A DNA stretch of 64,000 nt. Origin: Dehalococcoidia bacterium UBA1222. Lineage in GTDB: Bacteria > Chloroflexota > Dehalococcoidia > Dehalococcoidales > UBA1222. Below the pieces are notes generated by a model that was not told where the DNA came from, did not search any database, and was given only the letters and a program-made list of their open reading frames with translations. The stretch lies in assembly GCA_002309415.1 (NCBI GenBank), contig DBXC01000006.1, positions 216,002-280,001 of the forward strand, written 5' to 3'. Made by a program: the position numbers and the translations under genes. Every line of letters begins with the position of its first letter. The stretch's first letter is position 1. Below, one piece after another: positions 28,443 to 37,322 of this stretch.

Positions 28443-28472
28443 AAAAAGCCCGGAAAACAGTTGTTTCCAGGC
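28443..28472 (-). terminator. Minus-strand terminator after the small CPHC protein gene
   Basis: Read on the minus strand, a hairpin GCC-x-GGAAAC / GTTTTCC-x-GGC (28448-28472) is followed by TTTTT (28447-28443). It lies about 90 bases after the stop of the gene at 28560. Confidence 0.6.
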
Positions 28473-28559
28473 ACAAAACGTCCAGAATCCAAAAATAGCG
28501 CCTTTTCTGTATTTTTTGACCTAACCCTTGTTTCGACGCTGTTTTCAGGGATTGAAAAA

Positions 28560-28769
28560 CTAGATTTTTGGTTTTCTCAGACCGATCAGAGCGATTTCGA
28601 AGTCCTTCTGACAATGAGGACAAGTCGTATGGATATATGCGGCCTGATTCATTACTCTTTCGACAACAGCAGAAACTGTTGAGTCGATGTTATCGAGTCG
28701 ATCATCCAGCATGTCGAGTCTTGTTTCGATTTTATCGAGGCTTGTGGATTCATCATCTTTTTTGCTCAT
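28560..28769 (-). CDS. Small coiled-coil protein with CPHC motif
   Basis: 69 residues, with GGAGG nine bases before the ATG. The N-terminal two thirds form a heptad-like coiled coil (IETRLDMLDDRLDNIDSTVSA), then TTCPHCQKDFEIAL contains a single CxxC knuckle. A second CxxC is missing, so metal binding would need a dimer. Function unknown. Divergent from sufCB. Confidence 0.7.
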   Translation of the reverse strand: MSKKDDESTSLDKIETRLDMLDDRLDNIDSTVSAVVERVMNQAAYIHTTCPHCQKDFEIALIGLRKPKI

Positions 28770-28851
28770 TGGTTAATACCTCCATGCTGCTGATATATTA
28801 ATTCTAACAAATCGATATTTATTTTTCATTTGATTGTTTGATGTCATTTCA

Positions 28852-28880
28852 TTTACTTAAACACGTTTTAACCATATAAT
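28852..28880 (+). promoter_or_regulatory. sufCB promoter
   Basis: TTTACT (28852-28857), a 17-base spacer and TATAAT (28875-28880). Leaves a leader of about 70 AT-rich bases before sufC, in which no stable structure was seen. Confidence 0.65.
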
Positions 28881-28956
28881 TTAAGGATATGACATTTATC
28901 ACATCTTGATTTATAACAGAGTGATTTAATAGGTTTTATCTAGAATAGGAGTTCCT

Positions 28957-29706
28957 ATGAGTAACCTACTTGAAATTAAAGATTTACATGTGTCAGTTGA
29001 GGAAAACGAGATTCTTCACGGCCTCAATCTGACTATCAAACATGGCGAGACCGTCATGATCTTCGGCCCGAACGGCGGCGGTAAGACTACATTATTGATG
29101 TCCATCATGGGCTTCCCCAAGTATAAGATCACATCTGGCCAGATCATTTTCGATGGACATGATATTACCAACATGACCTTAGATGAACGTGCCCGACTGG
29201 GCATCGGCATGGCATTCCAGCGCCCCCCTATCATCAAAGGTATAAAGACCCGAGATATGCTCAAGGTTTGCTTGAAAGACGAAAAGAAGTTCGATGATAT
29301 CTATTATCTGGCCGAACGAGCTAACATGACTAAATTCCTCGACCGAGGCGTCAATTACGGTTTCTCCGGCGGTGAGACCAAACGATCAGAAATGATGCAG
29401 CTACTTGCTCAGCAGCCTGAACTTGTCCTGCTCGACGAGCCTGAATCAGGCGTCGATCTTGAGAATATGGCTCTTATCGGTAAGCTCATCAATGACGCAC
29501 TGGGAAAGGACAGCCATTTCGCTGACCGAACCAAGTCCGGTCTCATCATCTCACATACCGGTCATATCCTCGAATACGTCAATTCACGTACCGGTTATGT
29601 ACTCATCAACGGCCGTATCTCCTGTGAAGGAGATCCCCGAGATATCTTGGCCAGCGTCAAAGAACATGGCTATACGGAGTGTGCATCATGTCAGAGAAAC
29701 AAATAG
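28957..29706 (+). CDS. sufC: Fe-S cluster assembly ATPase SufC
   Basis: 249 residues. ABC-type ATPase: Walker A GPNGGGKTT, Q loop AFQRP, signature FSGGETKR and Walker B LVLLDEPESG followed by VDLE. It powers cluster assembly on the SufB scaffold. C terminus ends in ECASCQRNK, two Cys not usual in SufC. sufA, sufD, sufS and sufU are not next to it, so this is a two-gene SufCB system as in archaea and many anaerobes. Overlaps sufB by 19 bases. Confidence 0.93.
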   Translation: MSNLLEIKDLHVSVEENEILHGLNLTIKHGETVMIFGPNGGGKTTLLMSIMGFPKYKITSGQIIFDGHDITNMTLDERARLGIGMAFQRPPIIKGIKTRDMLKVCLKDEKKFDDIYYLAERANMTKFLDRGVNYGFSGGETKRSEMMQLLAQQPELVLLDEPESGVDLENMALIGKLINDALGKDSHFADRTKSGLIISHTGHILEYVNSRTGYVLINGRISCEGDPRDILASVKEHGYTECASCQRNK

Positions 29707-30908
29707 ACATTGAAAAACGAGCTAAAGCTGCTGAAGAAAAGAAAGCGGCTTTCGGTGAAGATATCGACCTTAATAAATATGAAGTCGAGACCGTAGCAAA
29801 CAGCACCAAGGACCTTTCTGAGGATTCCAAGACTAAGATCGGTCAGACCGGTATTGTCTTTGATTCCAAAGAAGAACTTACTAAACGTGCAGCTACCTTC
29901 ATCCAGGTAGATGCCAATCCTATGCATTTTGATTCTGATCAAAAAGGCGTCGAGATTCTTTCCACTCAGGAAGCTCTCGCAAAATATGACTGGCTTGCTG
30001 ATATGCTCTGGACTGCAGTTCAGCCAGATGCCGATAAATATACTGCTCATGTAGCTTTGAATGAGTTCAACGGCTATTTCGTTAAAGTCGATCCCGGAGT
30101 CAAAGCCGAGTATCCCCTGCAGGCATGTCTGCATCTTGCACGAGGCAATTCGGTGCAGGATATCCACAACATCATGATCGCAGGAGAAGGCTCTGAACTT
30201 CATCTTATCACCGGTTGTTCATCAGCCATGAAAGAATCCGGCGTACATTTGGGTATCACTGAGATGTTCATCGGTAAAGGTGCCCACGTTACTAATACCA
30301 TGATTCATTCCTGGGCAGACAGCACTGATGTACGTCCTAGAACCGGTATCATCATGGAGGAAGACAGCGTTTATGTATCCAACTACATCCTTCTGAAACC
30401 TGTTCGATCCGTCCAGATGAATCCCGCTGTATTCATGAATGGAAAAGGAGCCACTGCCCGCTTCAATACCGTAGCAGTCGCACTTCCCGGCTCTGATATC
30501 GATCTTGGCTCCAAAGCTTATCTCAACGCTCCTGAAACCAAAGTCGAGATCCTTTCAAGAACCATTTCCATGGGCGGAAACGTTATATCACGAGGTTATC
30601 TTGAAGGTAATGCAATCGACTGTCAAGGGCACCTTGAATGCAGCGGTCTTATGATCACCAACGAAGGCTGCATCCATGCGATTCCTGAACTCAAAGGTAA
30701 CGTACCTGGCATCAAACTCTCCCATGAAGCTGCTGTCGGTAAGATTGCTGAAGAAGAACTCGAATATCTTATGTCAAGAGGCCTTACACGTGATGAAGCT
30801 ACTTCAGCTATCATCAGAGGCTTCATCAAGATTGATATCGAGGGTCTTCCCAAAGAACTCACCGACGAGATCAATAAAGCCATCGAACAGTGTGCCGACG
30901 CACTCTAA
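29688..30908 (+). CDS. sufB: Fe-S cluster scaffold protein SufB/SufD family
   Basis: 406 residues from the ATG at 29688 (GGAG eight bases upstream, inside sufC). The core beta-helix of the SufB/D family is visible (HLITGCSSAMKES, RTGIIMEEDSVYVSNYILLK, CQGHLECSGLM) with C-terminal LPKELTDEINKA. It is short compared with classic SufB (~465 residues). It probably works as a homodimer with SufC. Confidence 0.9.
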   Translation: MSEKQIDIEKRAKAAEEKKAAFGEDIDLNKYEVETVANSTKDLSEDSKTKIGQTGIVFDSKEELTKRAATFIQVDANPMHFDSDQKGVEILSTQEALAKYDWLADMLWTAVQPDADKYTAHVALNEFNGYFVKVDPGVKAEYPLQACLHLARGNSVQDIHNIMIAGEGSELHLITGCSSAMKESGVHLGITEMFIGKGAHVTNTMIHSWADSTDVRPRTGIIMEEDSVYVSNYILLKPVRSVQMNPAVFMNGKGATARFNTVAVALPGSDIDLGSKAYLNAPETKVEILSRTISMGGNVISRGYLEGNAIDCQGHLECSGLMITNEGCIHAIPELKGNVPGIKLSHEAAVGKIAEEELEYLMSRGLTRDEATSAIIRGFIKIDIEGLPKELTDEINKAIEQCADAL

Positions 30909-30932
30909 TCTACAATTACAAAATGAAACTAA

Positions 30933-30957
30933 AGAGCAAGTCATCATGACTTGCTCT
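30933..30957. terminator. Terminator after sufB
   Basis: 11-bp perfect stem AGAGCAAGTCA/TGACTTGCTCT with a 3-base loop, 25 bases after the sufB stop. The following TTATAATTAT is only moderately T-rich. On the minus strand it also has a T-rich tail, so it may end the tRNA transcript too. Confidence 0.75.
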
Positions 30958-30995
30958 TATAATTATCCGAATATAAATAATGAACTGATCTAAGA

Positions 30996-31071
30996 TGGTG
31001 GGCCCGGCAGGATTCGAACCTGCGACCGATCGGTTATGAGCCGACAGCTCTAACCGCTGAGCTACAGGCCC
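30996..31071 (-). tRNA. tRNA with CAT anticodon (elongator Met or Ile2)
   Basis: Minus strand: acceptor GGGCCTG/CGGGCCC, D arm GCTC...GAGC, anticodon arm GTCGG-CTCATAA-CCGAT with CAT, T arm GCAGG-TTCGAAT-CCTGC. CCA encoded at 30996-30998. A paired first base rules out initiator tRNA. Met and lysidine-modified Ile cannot be told apart by eye. Confidence 0.9.
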
Positions 31072-31080
31072 TTAGAAAAG

Positions 31081-31156
31081 TGGAGCGTGAGACGGGACTC
31101 GAACCCGCGACAGCCTGCTTGGAAGGCAGGAACTCTACCGACTGAGTTACTCACGC
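31081..31156 (-). tRNA. tRNA-Gly (anticodon TCC)
   Basis: Minus strand: acceptor GCGTGAG/CTCACGC, anticodon arm CCTGC-CTTCCAA-GCAGG with TCC, T arm GCGGG-TTCGAGT-CCCGT. CCA encoded at 31081-31083. Nine bases upstream of the CAT tRNA on the same strand. Confidence 0.95.
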
Positions 31157-31201
31157 TTGACGACTATATGATTGTAAATTGAGCACCTTTAAAAGTCAAA
31201 A

Positions 31202-31498
31202 CTAATCCATTTCGATCAGGATTGTTTCAAGAGGTTTTTCGTAACCGGAAAGATCATTAATATAGGCATCAAGAATATCGACATACGTATTGGTAACGAA
31301 TTCATTTGTAGGAACATCGATATTGTTGATCTTGATACTGATCTCTTTATTTGTAACAATAATCATTCTGCTCCCGGTAAGATTAGGTTCAAGGTCTAAT
31401 GAATCAATCAGGGCATTGGTAAGATTATAAACAAGTTTGGCATTGAATCTATTAAGTTCAAGCAATGTGCCATTAACAGTAAGCTGTAATGATTCCAT
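31202..31498 (-). CDS. Small protein, unknown
   Basis: 98 residues from the ATG at 31498, which has GGAG seven bases upstream; the open frame extends further 5' but without a good ribosome site. Begins MESLQLTVNGTLLELNRFNA. Mixed alpha/beta, acidic, ending LETILIEMD. No family recognised. Lies upstream of two tRNAs on the same strand and diverges from the nucleotidase gene. Confidence 0.6.
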   Translation of the reverse strand: MESLQLTVNGTLLELNRFNAKLVYNLTNALIDSLDLEPNLTGSRMIIVTNKEISIKINNIDVPTNEFVTNTYVDILDAYINDLSGYEKPLETILIEMD

Positions 31499-31649
31499 AT
31501 CAGAACTCCAGTTCTGACGATCTCTCTCTATCGTCATAAGTAATACCGATCGATAAATGCTAAAATATTTGAAATCGGTAAGCATTATTTTACCACTTTT
31601 TAAAGACATTTATGAGTCGATTTAGAAGATATATAAGAAAGATTGTGCT

Positions 31650-33314
31650 ATGAAGAAACTGATTAGAAACCTGACTTTGATCTCACTCGTGATCATAATG
31701 ATTGCATCACTTACCACGAGTTGTTTTATAAGAAAGAAAAAGGATTTCTGTATCTTATTTACTAACGATACACACTGTGAACTCGATGTTAATATCGGCT
31801 TCCCTGAATTGGTAGCCTACCGTAATGCTCTTCTTGAGAAGTACAACGGCGAAGTAATGCTGGTAGACTGCGGTGATGCAATCCAAGGTGAACTCATTGG
31901 CACACTGTCTGCGGGTGAATATGTCATCGACATCATGAATGAAGCTCATTACAACTATGCAATCCCAGGAAACCATGAATTCGATTACGGTATCGATCAG
32001 CTTCAATATCTAATCGATAAGGCCAATGCTTTTTATCTTGCTTGTAATATCGATTACATTGGCAATAAGACAGATAAGCTTTCAAATATAAAACCATACA
32101 TGATCGATTCCATCGGCAACTGGAGAGTTGCTTTGATCGGTGTCTGTACACCTGAATCCATTACTGAATCGAATCCAAATAATTTCAAAGAAGACGGCGA
32201 ATATGCCTATTACTTCTATCAGGATGATGCAGAGAAGTTTTATAAGAAAGTTCAGGATACAGTCGATGAATGTAAGAAACTGGGAGCTGAAAAGATATTT
32301 GTTTTAGCTCATCTCGGTGTTTCTGACCAATCTGCTCCTTTCAGATCTTACGATCTTGCTGCTAATACCGAAGGTATCGATGTAATCTTTGACGGCCATT
32401 CTCATACCATTATGAATGAAACGAAAACAAATAAGAGTGGTAAAGAAGTAAAGATACTCTCAACAGGAACCAAGTTTGCATCTATGAAGTCATTGACTGT
32501 TCATGCAGACGGTTCTCTTAGCGTTGAAGAAATGACAGAATATCCCTACCGAGATGAGACCATGGCCGGATTCATCGAAGAAATCGAGTCTCAGTTCGAA
32601 GAATTACTCAACGAAGTTATCTGTACCAGCGAAGAGGACCTTCTGATAACAGATGCCAATGGTGTGAGAATGATCAGAAACCGAGAGATGGCCATTGGTG
32701 ATTTCGTTGCAGATGCATATAGTTCGATCGAAAGTGTTGATATCGGTTTCGTAAATGGCGGAGGCATACGTGATAATATCTATAAAGGTGAAGTCACCTA
32801 CGAAGAACTCGTTGCGGTATGTCCCTATAACAATGATGTAACCGTCATAAAAGCAACTGGCCAGCAGATCCTCGATGCACTAGAATTATCACTCTATGCT
32901 ACTGCACCTGAATATGAGAAGGACGGAAAGGCTACCGGAGAATTTGGAGGCTTCCTACAGGTTTCAAATCTCAAATTTACGGTCAATACCACTATTCCCA
33001 CTCCAGTTATACTCAACGCTGAAGACGGCTCTCTAAAAGAGATCAAAGGTCAGAGAAGAGTAAGTGATGTCCAAGTCCTTAAAGACGGAGTCTACTCCCC
33101 CATCGATTCCAATGCCTACTATAATGTCGCATCGACCGACTATATCCTACGCAACGGCGGCAATGGCTATAACATGTTCGACGGCGATGAGGTATTGATG
33201 GCTAATGTCTTTACTGATAATCAGCTGATCATCGACTTCGTGAAAAATAAACTGGGCGGAGTCATCCCCAGTGAATATGCCAAGGTACAGGACCGAATAA
33301 CAATCATCGAATAA
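31650..33314 (+). CDS. 5'-nucleotidase/2',3'-cyclic phosphodiesterase-family lipoprotein
   Basis: 554 residues. Signal peptide with lipobox LTTSC (Cys25). Metallophosphoesterase domain: FTNDTHCE, VDCGDAIQG, PGNHEFDYG, FDGHSHT; then the C-terminal 5'-nucleotidase domain from ~residue 330 (GDFVADAYSS, GFVNGGGIRDNI, CPYNNDVTVI, RNGGNGYNMF). Releases nucleosides and phosphate from nucleotides at the cell surface. Monocistronic, ended by the terminator at 33319. Confidence 0.93.
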   Translation: MKKLIRNLTLISLVIIMIASLTTSCFIRKKKDFCILFTNDTHCELDVNIGFPELVAYRNALLEKYNGEVMLVDCGDAIQGELIGTLSAGEYVIDIMNEAHYNYAIPGNHEFDYGIDQLQYLIDKANAFYLACNIDYIGNKTDKLSNIKPYMIDSIGNWRVALIGVCTPESITESNPNNFKEDGEYAYYFYQDDAEKFYKKVQDTVDECKKLGAEKIFVLAHLGVSDQSAPFRSYDLAANTEGIDVIFDGHSHTIMNETKTNKSGKEVKILSTGTKFASMKSLTVHADGSLSVEEMTEYPYRDETMAGFIEEIESQFEELLNEVICTSEEDLLITDANGVRMIRNREMAIGDFVADAYSSIESVDIGFVNGGGIRDNIYKGEVTYEELVAVCPYNNDVTVIKATGQQILDALELSLYATAPEYEKDGKATGEFGGFLQVSNLKFTVNTTIPTPVILNAEDGSLKEIKGQRRVSDVQVLKDGVYSPIDSNAYYNVASTDYILRNGGNGYNMFDGDEVLMANVFTDNQLIIDFVKNKLGGVIPSEYAKVQDRITIIE

Positions 33315-33318
33315 AGAA

Positions 33319-33350
33319 AATGCCGTAGAACTCGATTGTCCTACGGCATT
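33319..33350. terminator. Bidirectional terminator
   Basis: 10-bp perfect stem AATGCCGTAG/CTACGGCATT with a 12-base loop between convergent genes. T-rich on the minus strand (TTTTCTTTATT after the stem), weaker on plus. Confidence 0.8.
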
Positions 33351-33370
33351 GTTACGTCTAAAAAACGATA

Positions 33371-33550
33371 TTAAAGATCAGAACCGTCGATATAACCCTG
33401 GCAGCCTACTTCTTTGGCAATCTCAAGAGACTTATCGATAAGATTACCTGAATAATTGTCGAACTGTTCAGTAACGTAAACTAAAGTTCCTTCAATGTCG
33501 TTAGCCTGAAGGAGTTCGCGGACTTTGGCTTCGATCATTTCATCATTCAT
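33371..33550 (-). CDS. Very small acidic protein, unknown
   Basis: 59 residues: begins MNDEMIEAKVRELLQANDIE and ends CQGYIDGSDL. AGGG lies about ten bases before the ATG and a good terminator follows. Codon use fits the neighbours. Helical, no Cys pair, no signal peptide. Function unknown; lies downstream of tRNA-Pro but behind its terminator. Confidence 0.55.
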   Translation of the reverse strand: MNDEMIEAKVRELLQANDIEGTLVYVTEQFDNYSGNLIDKSLEIAKEVGCQGYIDGSDL

Positions 33551-33593
33551 TTTGAAATACCCTATTCCTTTTCATAGATAGAAATGTGAGCAA

Positions 33594-33629
33594 TAAAAAA
33601 GCTCTCTTCTTATTATAAAGGAGAGAGCT
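33594..33629 (-). terminator. Terminator after tRNA-Pro
   Basis: Stem AGCTCTCTTCT (33600-33610) with AGGAGAGAGCT (33619-33629), one wobble pair, and on the minus strand a T6 tail (complement of 33594-33599). It lies 21 bases after the tRNA-Pro 3' end. Confidence 0.85.
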
Positions 33630-33649
33630 AGATTAAGACAGTTATCTAA

Positions 33650-33726
33650 TGGTCGGGGTGAGAGGGCTCGAACCTCCGACCTCAGCGTCCCAAACGCCGC
33701 GCGCTAGCCAACTGCGCTACACCCCG
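33650..33726 (-). tRNA. tRNA-Pro (anticodon TGG)
   Basis: Minus strand: acceptor CGGGGTG/CACCCCG, D arm GCGC...GCGC, anticodon arm CGGCG-TTTGGGA-CGCTG with TGG, T loop TTCGAGC. CCA at 33650-33652. Directly downstream of the SfrA-like gene (21 bases), so possibly read from the por operon. Confidence 0.95.
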
Positions 33727-33747
33727 GTCAAAAAGACAGAGTAAATC

Positions 33748-34464
33748 TTACCTACAATTCATACACTGGTCAAACTTTTCAGCAGGCAGGTCAGTCTTCT
33801 TCATAAGATACTGAGCCTGTACTTCAGGCATGAAGTAGGAACCGCAGGAGACACATTTCTTAAGAGTGAAATCCTGTTTGGATTCAGGAGTGAGCAAAGT
33901 TCTGACGCCGTCATGATCATGCATCTTAACTGCACCGGTGGGACATACGAATGCACAGGTACCGCAAGCGATACACTTGTTGTAATCCCACTTCAATGAA
34001 GGAGCATCATTACCGTAAGAGAGACCACAAGTGGTGAGAACGATAGCATTCTGACCGACAACGTCTCGGCATGCATGTACACAGCGTTCGCAGTGGATAC
34101 ATTCGGACTTTCGGACATTGATGTCTTCGACGACACCGTATTCCTCAGCAAGATCACGGATCAGTTTAACACTGGGGTTCTCACTGTAAAGGATCTTGAC
34201 TGCGAATTTACGAGCTTCGATAGCCTTTTCAGACTTGGTATAGACTTTCATACCCTCTTCGACGCCGGTATTGCAGGCAGAAACGATGAGGCTTTCGCCG
34301 CCTTTGATCGCTTCGACTACGCAGATTCGGCAGGAACCGATGGCTGCCATCTCTTCGTTGTAGCAAAGAGTCGGGATCTTGATGTTGAGTTTGTCAGCTG
34401 CCTGTAAGATGGTAGCGTTCTTTTCAACGGAAACTGTTCTGTCATCAATCGTCAAATTAATCAT
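33748..34464 (-). CDS. SfrA/NuoG-like Fe-S subunit of an NAD(P)H oxidoreductase
   Basis: 238 residues. N-terminal [2Fe-2S] domain: TLCYNEEMAAIGSCRICVVE and SACNTG. Then a His/Cys segment and two [4Fe-4S] ferredoxin motifs, CIHCERCVHACRD and CIACGTCAFVCPTG, as in the N-terminal part of NuoG or [FeFe] hydrogenases, but with no H cluster. The C terminus has two extra pairs, CVSCG and CMNC. Pairs with the flavoprotein gene one base upstream. Likely moves electrons between NAD(P)H and ferredoxin. Confidence 0.82.
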   Translation of the reverse strand: MINLTIDDRTVSVEKNATILQAADKLNIKIPTLCYNEEMAAIGSCRICVVEAIKGGESLIVSACNTGVEEGMKVYTKSEKAIEARKFAVKILYSENPSVKLIRDLAEEYGVVEDINVRKSECIHCERCVHACRDVVGQNAIVLTTCGLSYGNDAPSLKWDYNKCIACGTCAFVCPTGAVKMHDHDGVRTLLTPESKQDFTLKKCVSCGSYFMPEVQAQYLMKKTDLPAEKFDQCMNCR

Positions 34465-34465
34465 C

Positions 34466-36376
34466 TTAGTTCCTCGTCACCAAAATTACTTTGTAGCACT
34501 TAAGACAGCGATCTGCTTCTTGAACAGCCTGTTTCTTAGTGAGCACCTGCTCTACTTCGTTGAAGTTGTCGAGAAGGACGTTGCGGTCGATCATGCGGGC
34601 ATGCTGTCGTTCGCGAGCATAGTTGTAAGTATTATCGAGATTGTGCTTAAGGAATTCCTTATGGAACGGTTCGAAGACCTCTTCCTTTTCATTGCTGACA
34701 GTAGTCTTACCATCGAGATACATGACTGCGCCGATAGCAGCTCGTTTACCTGAAGCCATAGCTTCGACAATGCTGGCAGGACCGTTTACACAGTCACCGG
34801 CAGCAAATACGCCCTTCATAGATGTGGCGCCGTTCTTATCGACCTTGATGGTACCCCAATCAGTAAGTTCGATCTTGCTGTTAAGGAATGAAACATCAGG
34901 CTTTTCACCGATAGCAGAAAGGATCATGTCGCAGTTGATGACATACTCGGAACCAGGAACAGGAACGGGACGTCGTCGTCCGCTCTCGTCAGGTTCACCG
35001 AGCTGCATCTTCTGGCAGGTAACTTTCTTTACACCATTCTCATCGACTTCAATCTTAACAGGAAGTGCGAGAAGATCGAGCTTTACGCCCTCGATCTCTG
35101 CTTCGTCGATCTCTTCTGCGTTAGCGGGCATTTCAGCTCGGCTTCGTCGATAAATGATAGTCACATCGCGGGAACCGGCTCGAAGTGCGGTTCTGGCACA
35201 GTCGATAGCAGTGTTACCACCGCCGACAACCAGTACGCTGTTCTTGAGTTCCATGCTCTTCTTGTTATTGATGGACTTCAGATATCTGACGCCCTGAAGC
35301 ATGTCGTTCTCACCTTCAGTCCAACCTTCGATTCCGTTGGATTTAGAAGCATAAGCACCAGTACAGATGATAGTGGCTTTGTAGTGAGATGAGATATCTT
35401 CAATGTCGCGGACAGGAGTGCTTACTCGGTATTCAGCACCCAGTGCGATCATTTCATCGAAATCAGCTTTGATGATCTCTCTGGGAAGTCGATATGAAGG
35501 AATACCGTCATTCATCATACCGCCGCATACATTATTAAGATCATATGCAACTACGTTGTAACCAAGGGAAAGAAGTCTCTTGGCTGCAGCAATACCGGCA
35601 GGACCGGCACCGATGATAGCGACTTCATCCTTCTTCTTCTTTTCGACTACGAGCTCATTGGGAGTACCGAAATCATAGGCAACTCTTTTAAGCTTTCGAA
35701 TAGAAACAGGAGCATCGATCTCATTGCGGATACAATTCTTTTCACAGAAAGCCATACAAGCTCGGCCGGTACAGCCAGGAAGAGGATTGTTGCGCTTGAT
35801 GAGGTTGATAGCTTCATCATAGTTATGGTTCTTGATGTGACCAATGTAGCCAGGAACATCCTGATGGATGGGACAAGCTTCGATACAAGGAGCGGTAACA
35901 TTCAAAAGACCATTGGAAGGTTCATAGGCAGCATGTTCTTCTGCAGCGGCTTCAAATTCGGCAGAGAAATATCGCAGACAATCAGCGATAGGTTTCACTG
36001 CGCTGGAACAGAATGAACATTTGGTATTGATAGAGACACCATCGATACATTCCTTGAGTCTGGCGATATCTGCAGGAACTGCAGTGCCAGCAACAAGATT
36101 ATCGAGGATGGTCTTGATCAAATGGACACCGTTATAACCGACGTTGCATTCGCCGCAGGCGATAAGAGCAACAGTCCTGAAATAATCAGCAGCCAAAGAT
36201 ACGATATTGGAGGAATCATCGGTAAGGACGATACCATTCCAACCAAAGATAGCTTTGAATTCTTTATCCTCGCCGTAAGTCAGAGGCAAACCGACTTCCT
36301 CAGCAGAGTAAGTCGTGCCGTTATATCTGCCGTCAAGGACTTTATTGTTCCAGGTACTGAAAATTGCGTTAGCCAT
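34466..36376 (-). CDS. SfrB/GltD-like NAD(P)H flavin oxidoreductase with NuoF-type N-terminal domain
   Basis: 636 residues from the ATG at 36376 (GAGGAGG upstream); it overlaps the porB stop by one base. Residues ~60-150 resemble the NuoF C-terminal Fe-S domain (ACGECNVGYNGVHLIKTIL, CSFCSSA). Residues ~165-240 are the Cys-rich GltD-type domain (PCIEACPIHQDVPGYI, CTGRACMAFCEKNC). Then two Rossmann domains: IIGAGPAGIAAAKRL (FAD) and VVGGGNTAIDCARTA (NAD(P)H), with FAAGDCVNGP. This order matches SfrB of Geobacter-type NADPH oxidoreductases. Expected to exchange electrons with PFOR-reduced ferredoxin. Confidence 0.85.
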   Translation of the reverse strand: MANAIFSTWNNKVLDGRYNGTTYSAEEVGLPLTYGEDKEFKAIFGWNGIVLTDDSSNIVSLAADYFRTVALIACGECNVGYNGVHLIKTILDNLVAGTAVPADIARLKECIDGVSINTKCSFCSSAVKPIADCLRYFSAEFEAAAEEHAAYEPSNGLLNVTAPCIEACPIHQDVPGYIGHIKNHNYDEAINLIKRNNPLPGCTGRACMAFCEKNCIRNEIDAPVSIRKLKRVAYDFGTPNELVVEKKKKDEVAIIGAGPAGIAAAKRLLSLGYNVVAYDLNNVCGGMMNDGIPSYRLPREIIKADFDEMIALGAEYRVSTPVRDIEDISSHYKATIICTGAYASKSNGIEGWTEGENDMLQGVRYLKSINNKKSMELKNSVLVVGGGNTAIDCARTALRAGSRDVTIIYRRSRAEMPANAEEIDEAEIEGVKLDLLALPVKIEVDENGVKKVTCQKMQLGEPDESGRRRPVPVPGSEYVINCDMILSAIGEKPDVSFLNSKIELTDWGTIKVDKNGATSMKGVFAAGDCVNGPASIVEAMASGKRAAIGAVMYLDGKTTVSNEKEEVFEPFHKEFLKHNLDNTYNYARERQHARMIDRNVLLDNFNEVEQVLTKKQAVQEADRCLKCYKVILVTRN

Positions 36377-37320
36377 TATTTGTCCTCCTCGACTGCAGTA
36401 GCATTGCATTTCTCGAGCAGTTTTTCATACTCTTCGTGTACACGAGCCTCGATCTTAACGAGCTGATCTTCTTTGAGGTGCTTGAATCGACCCTGGCCCT
36501 TGGTATAAGCGGTAAGAGGTTTCAATTCAGGTACTTCGACGCTCATCTTATAAACGCCGTTCTCGATTTCATACAGAGGGAAGACACCGGTCTCAACAGC
36601 CAGTCGGCCAAAGCGGACGGAGAGATTACCGGCAGATCTCCAACCTGTAGGACAGACGGAGAAGACATGGATATAAGCGGGACCCTTAGTAGCAAGAGCC
36701 TTTTCGACTTTCTGCATCAGATCAAAAGGATAGCTGGGACAAGCAGTAGCAACATAAGGAATGTTGTGAGCTGCCATGATAGCAGGCATATCCTTCTTCC
36801 AAGTGGACTGACCGATGGACTTCTTACCGGCAGGAGAAGTAGTGGTAGAAGCACCGAAAGGAGTAGCAGAAGAACGCTGGATACCAGTGTTCATGTATGC
36901 CTCGTTGTCGAAGCAGATATAAGTGAAATTGTGTCCTCGTTCGAGAGCACCGGAAAGAGACTGGATACCGATATCTACGGTTGAACCATCACCGCCGATG
37001 GCTACAACGTTGATCTCAGATTCAGGTACCCTATTCTTTCGAGCCAAGACTTTGATGGCAGCTTCGATACCGGATGCAGTAGCAGAAGCATTCTCGAACA
37101 GAGTATGGATCCAAGGAAGTCTCCAAGAGTTGTAAGGAGCCTGGGAAGCAATGATTTCCATACAACCGGTGGCATTGACTACGATAGTATTCTTGCCGAA
37201 AGCTTTGGCGCAAAGACGAAGAGCAAGGACTTCACCGCAACCAGTACAGGCACGATGACCAGGAGCCAAAGGTTCGTTCTTAGAAACTACACGGGAAGCG
37301 AAAACATTATAATTTTCCAT
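36376..37320 (-). CDS. porB: Pyruvate:ferredoxin oxidoreductase, beta subunit
   Basis: 314 residues. TPP-binding subunit: GHRACTGCGEVLA and the TPP motif GGDGSTVDIGIQSL ... NEAYMNTG. CTGCGE, ATGCME and CPTGW provide Cys for the proximal [4Fe-4S] cluster. Three bases after porA. Acts in pyruvate + CoA to acetyl-CoA + CO2 with reduction of ferredoxin. Confidence 0.94.
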   Translation of the reverse strand: MENYNVFASRVVSKNEPLAPGHRACTGCGEVLALRLCAKAFGKNTIVVNATGCMEIIASQAPYNSWRLPWIHTLFENASATASGIEAAIKVLARKNRVPESEINVVAIGGDGSTVDIGIQSLSGALERGHNFTYICFDNEAYMNTGIQRSSATPFGASTTTSPAGKKSIGQSTWKKDMPAIMAAHNIPYVATACPSYPFDLMQKVEKALATKGPAYIHVFSVCPTGWRSAGNLSVRFGRLAVETGVFPLYEIENGVYKMSVEVPELKPLTAYTKGQGRFKHLKEDQLVKIEARVHEEYEKLLEKCNATAVEEDK

Positions 37321-37322
37321 CT

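Noticed and set aside
36436..36984. Open frame antisense to porB, and similar long frames opposite purL, hydrogenase and sufB
   Set aside because: These are reading-frame shadows of strongly biased codons in highly expressed genes; no ribosome sites or protein-like composition.
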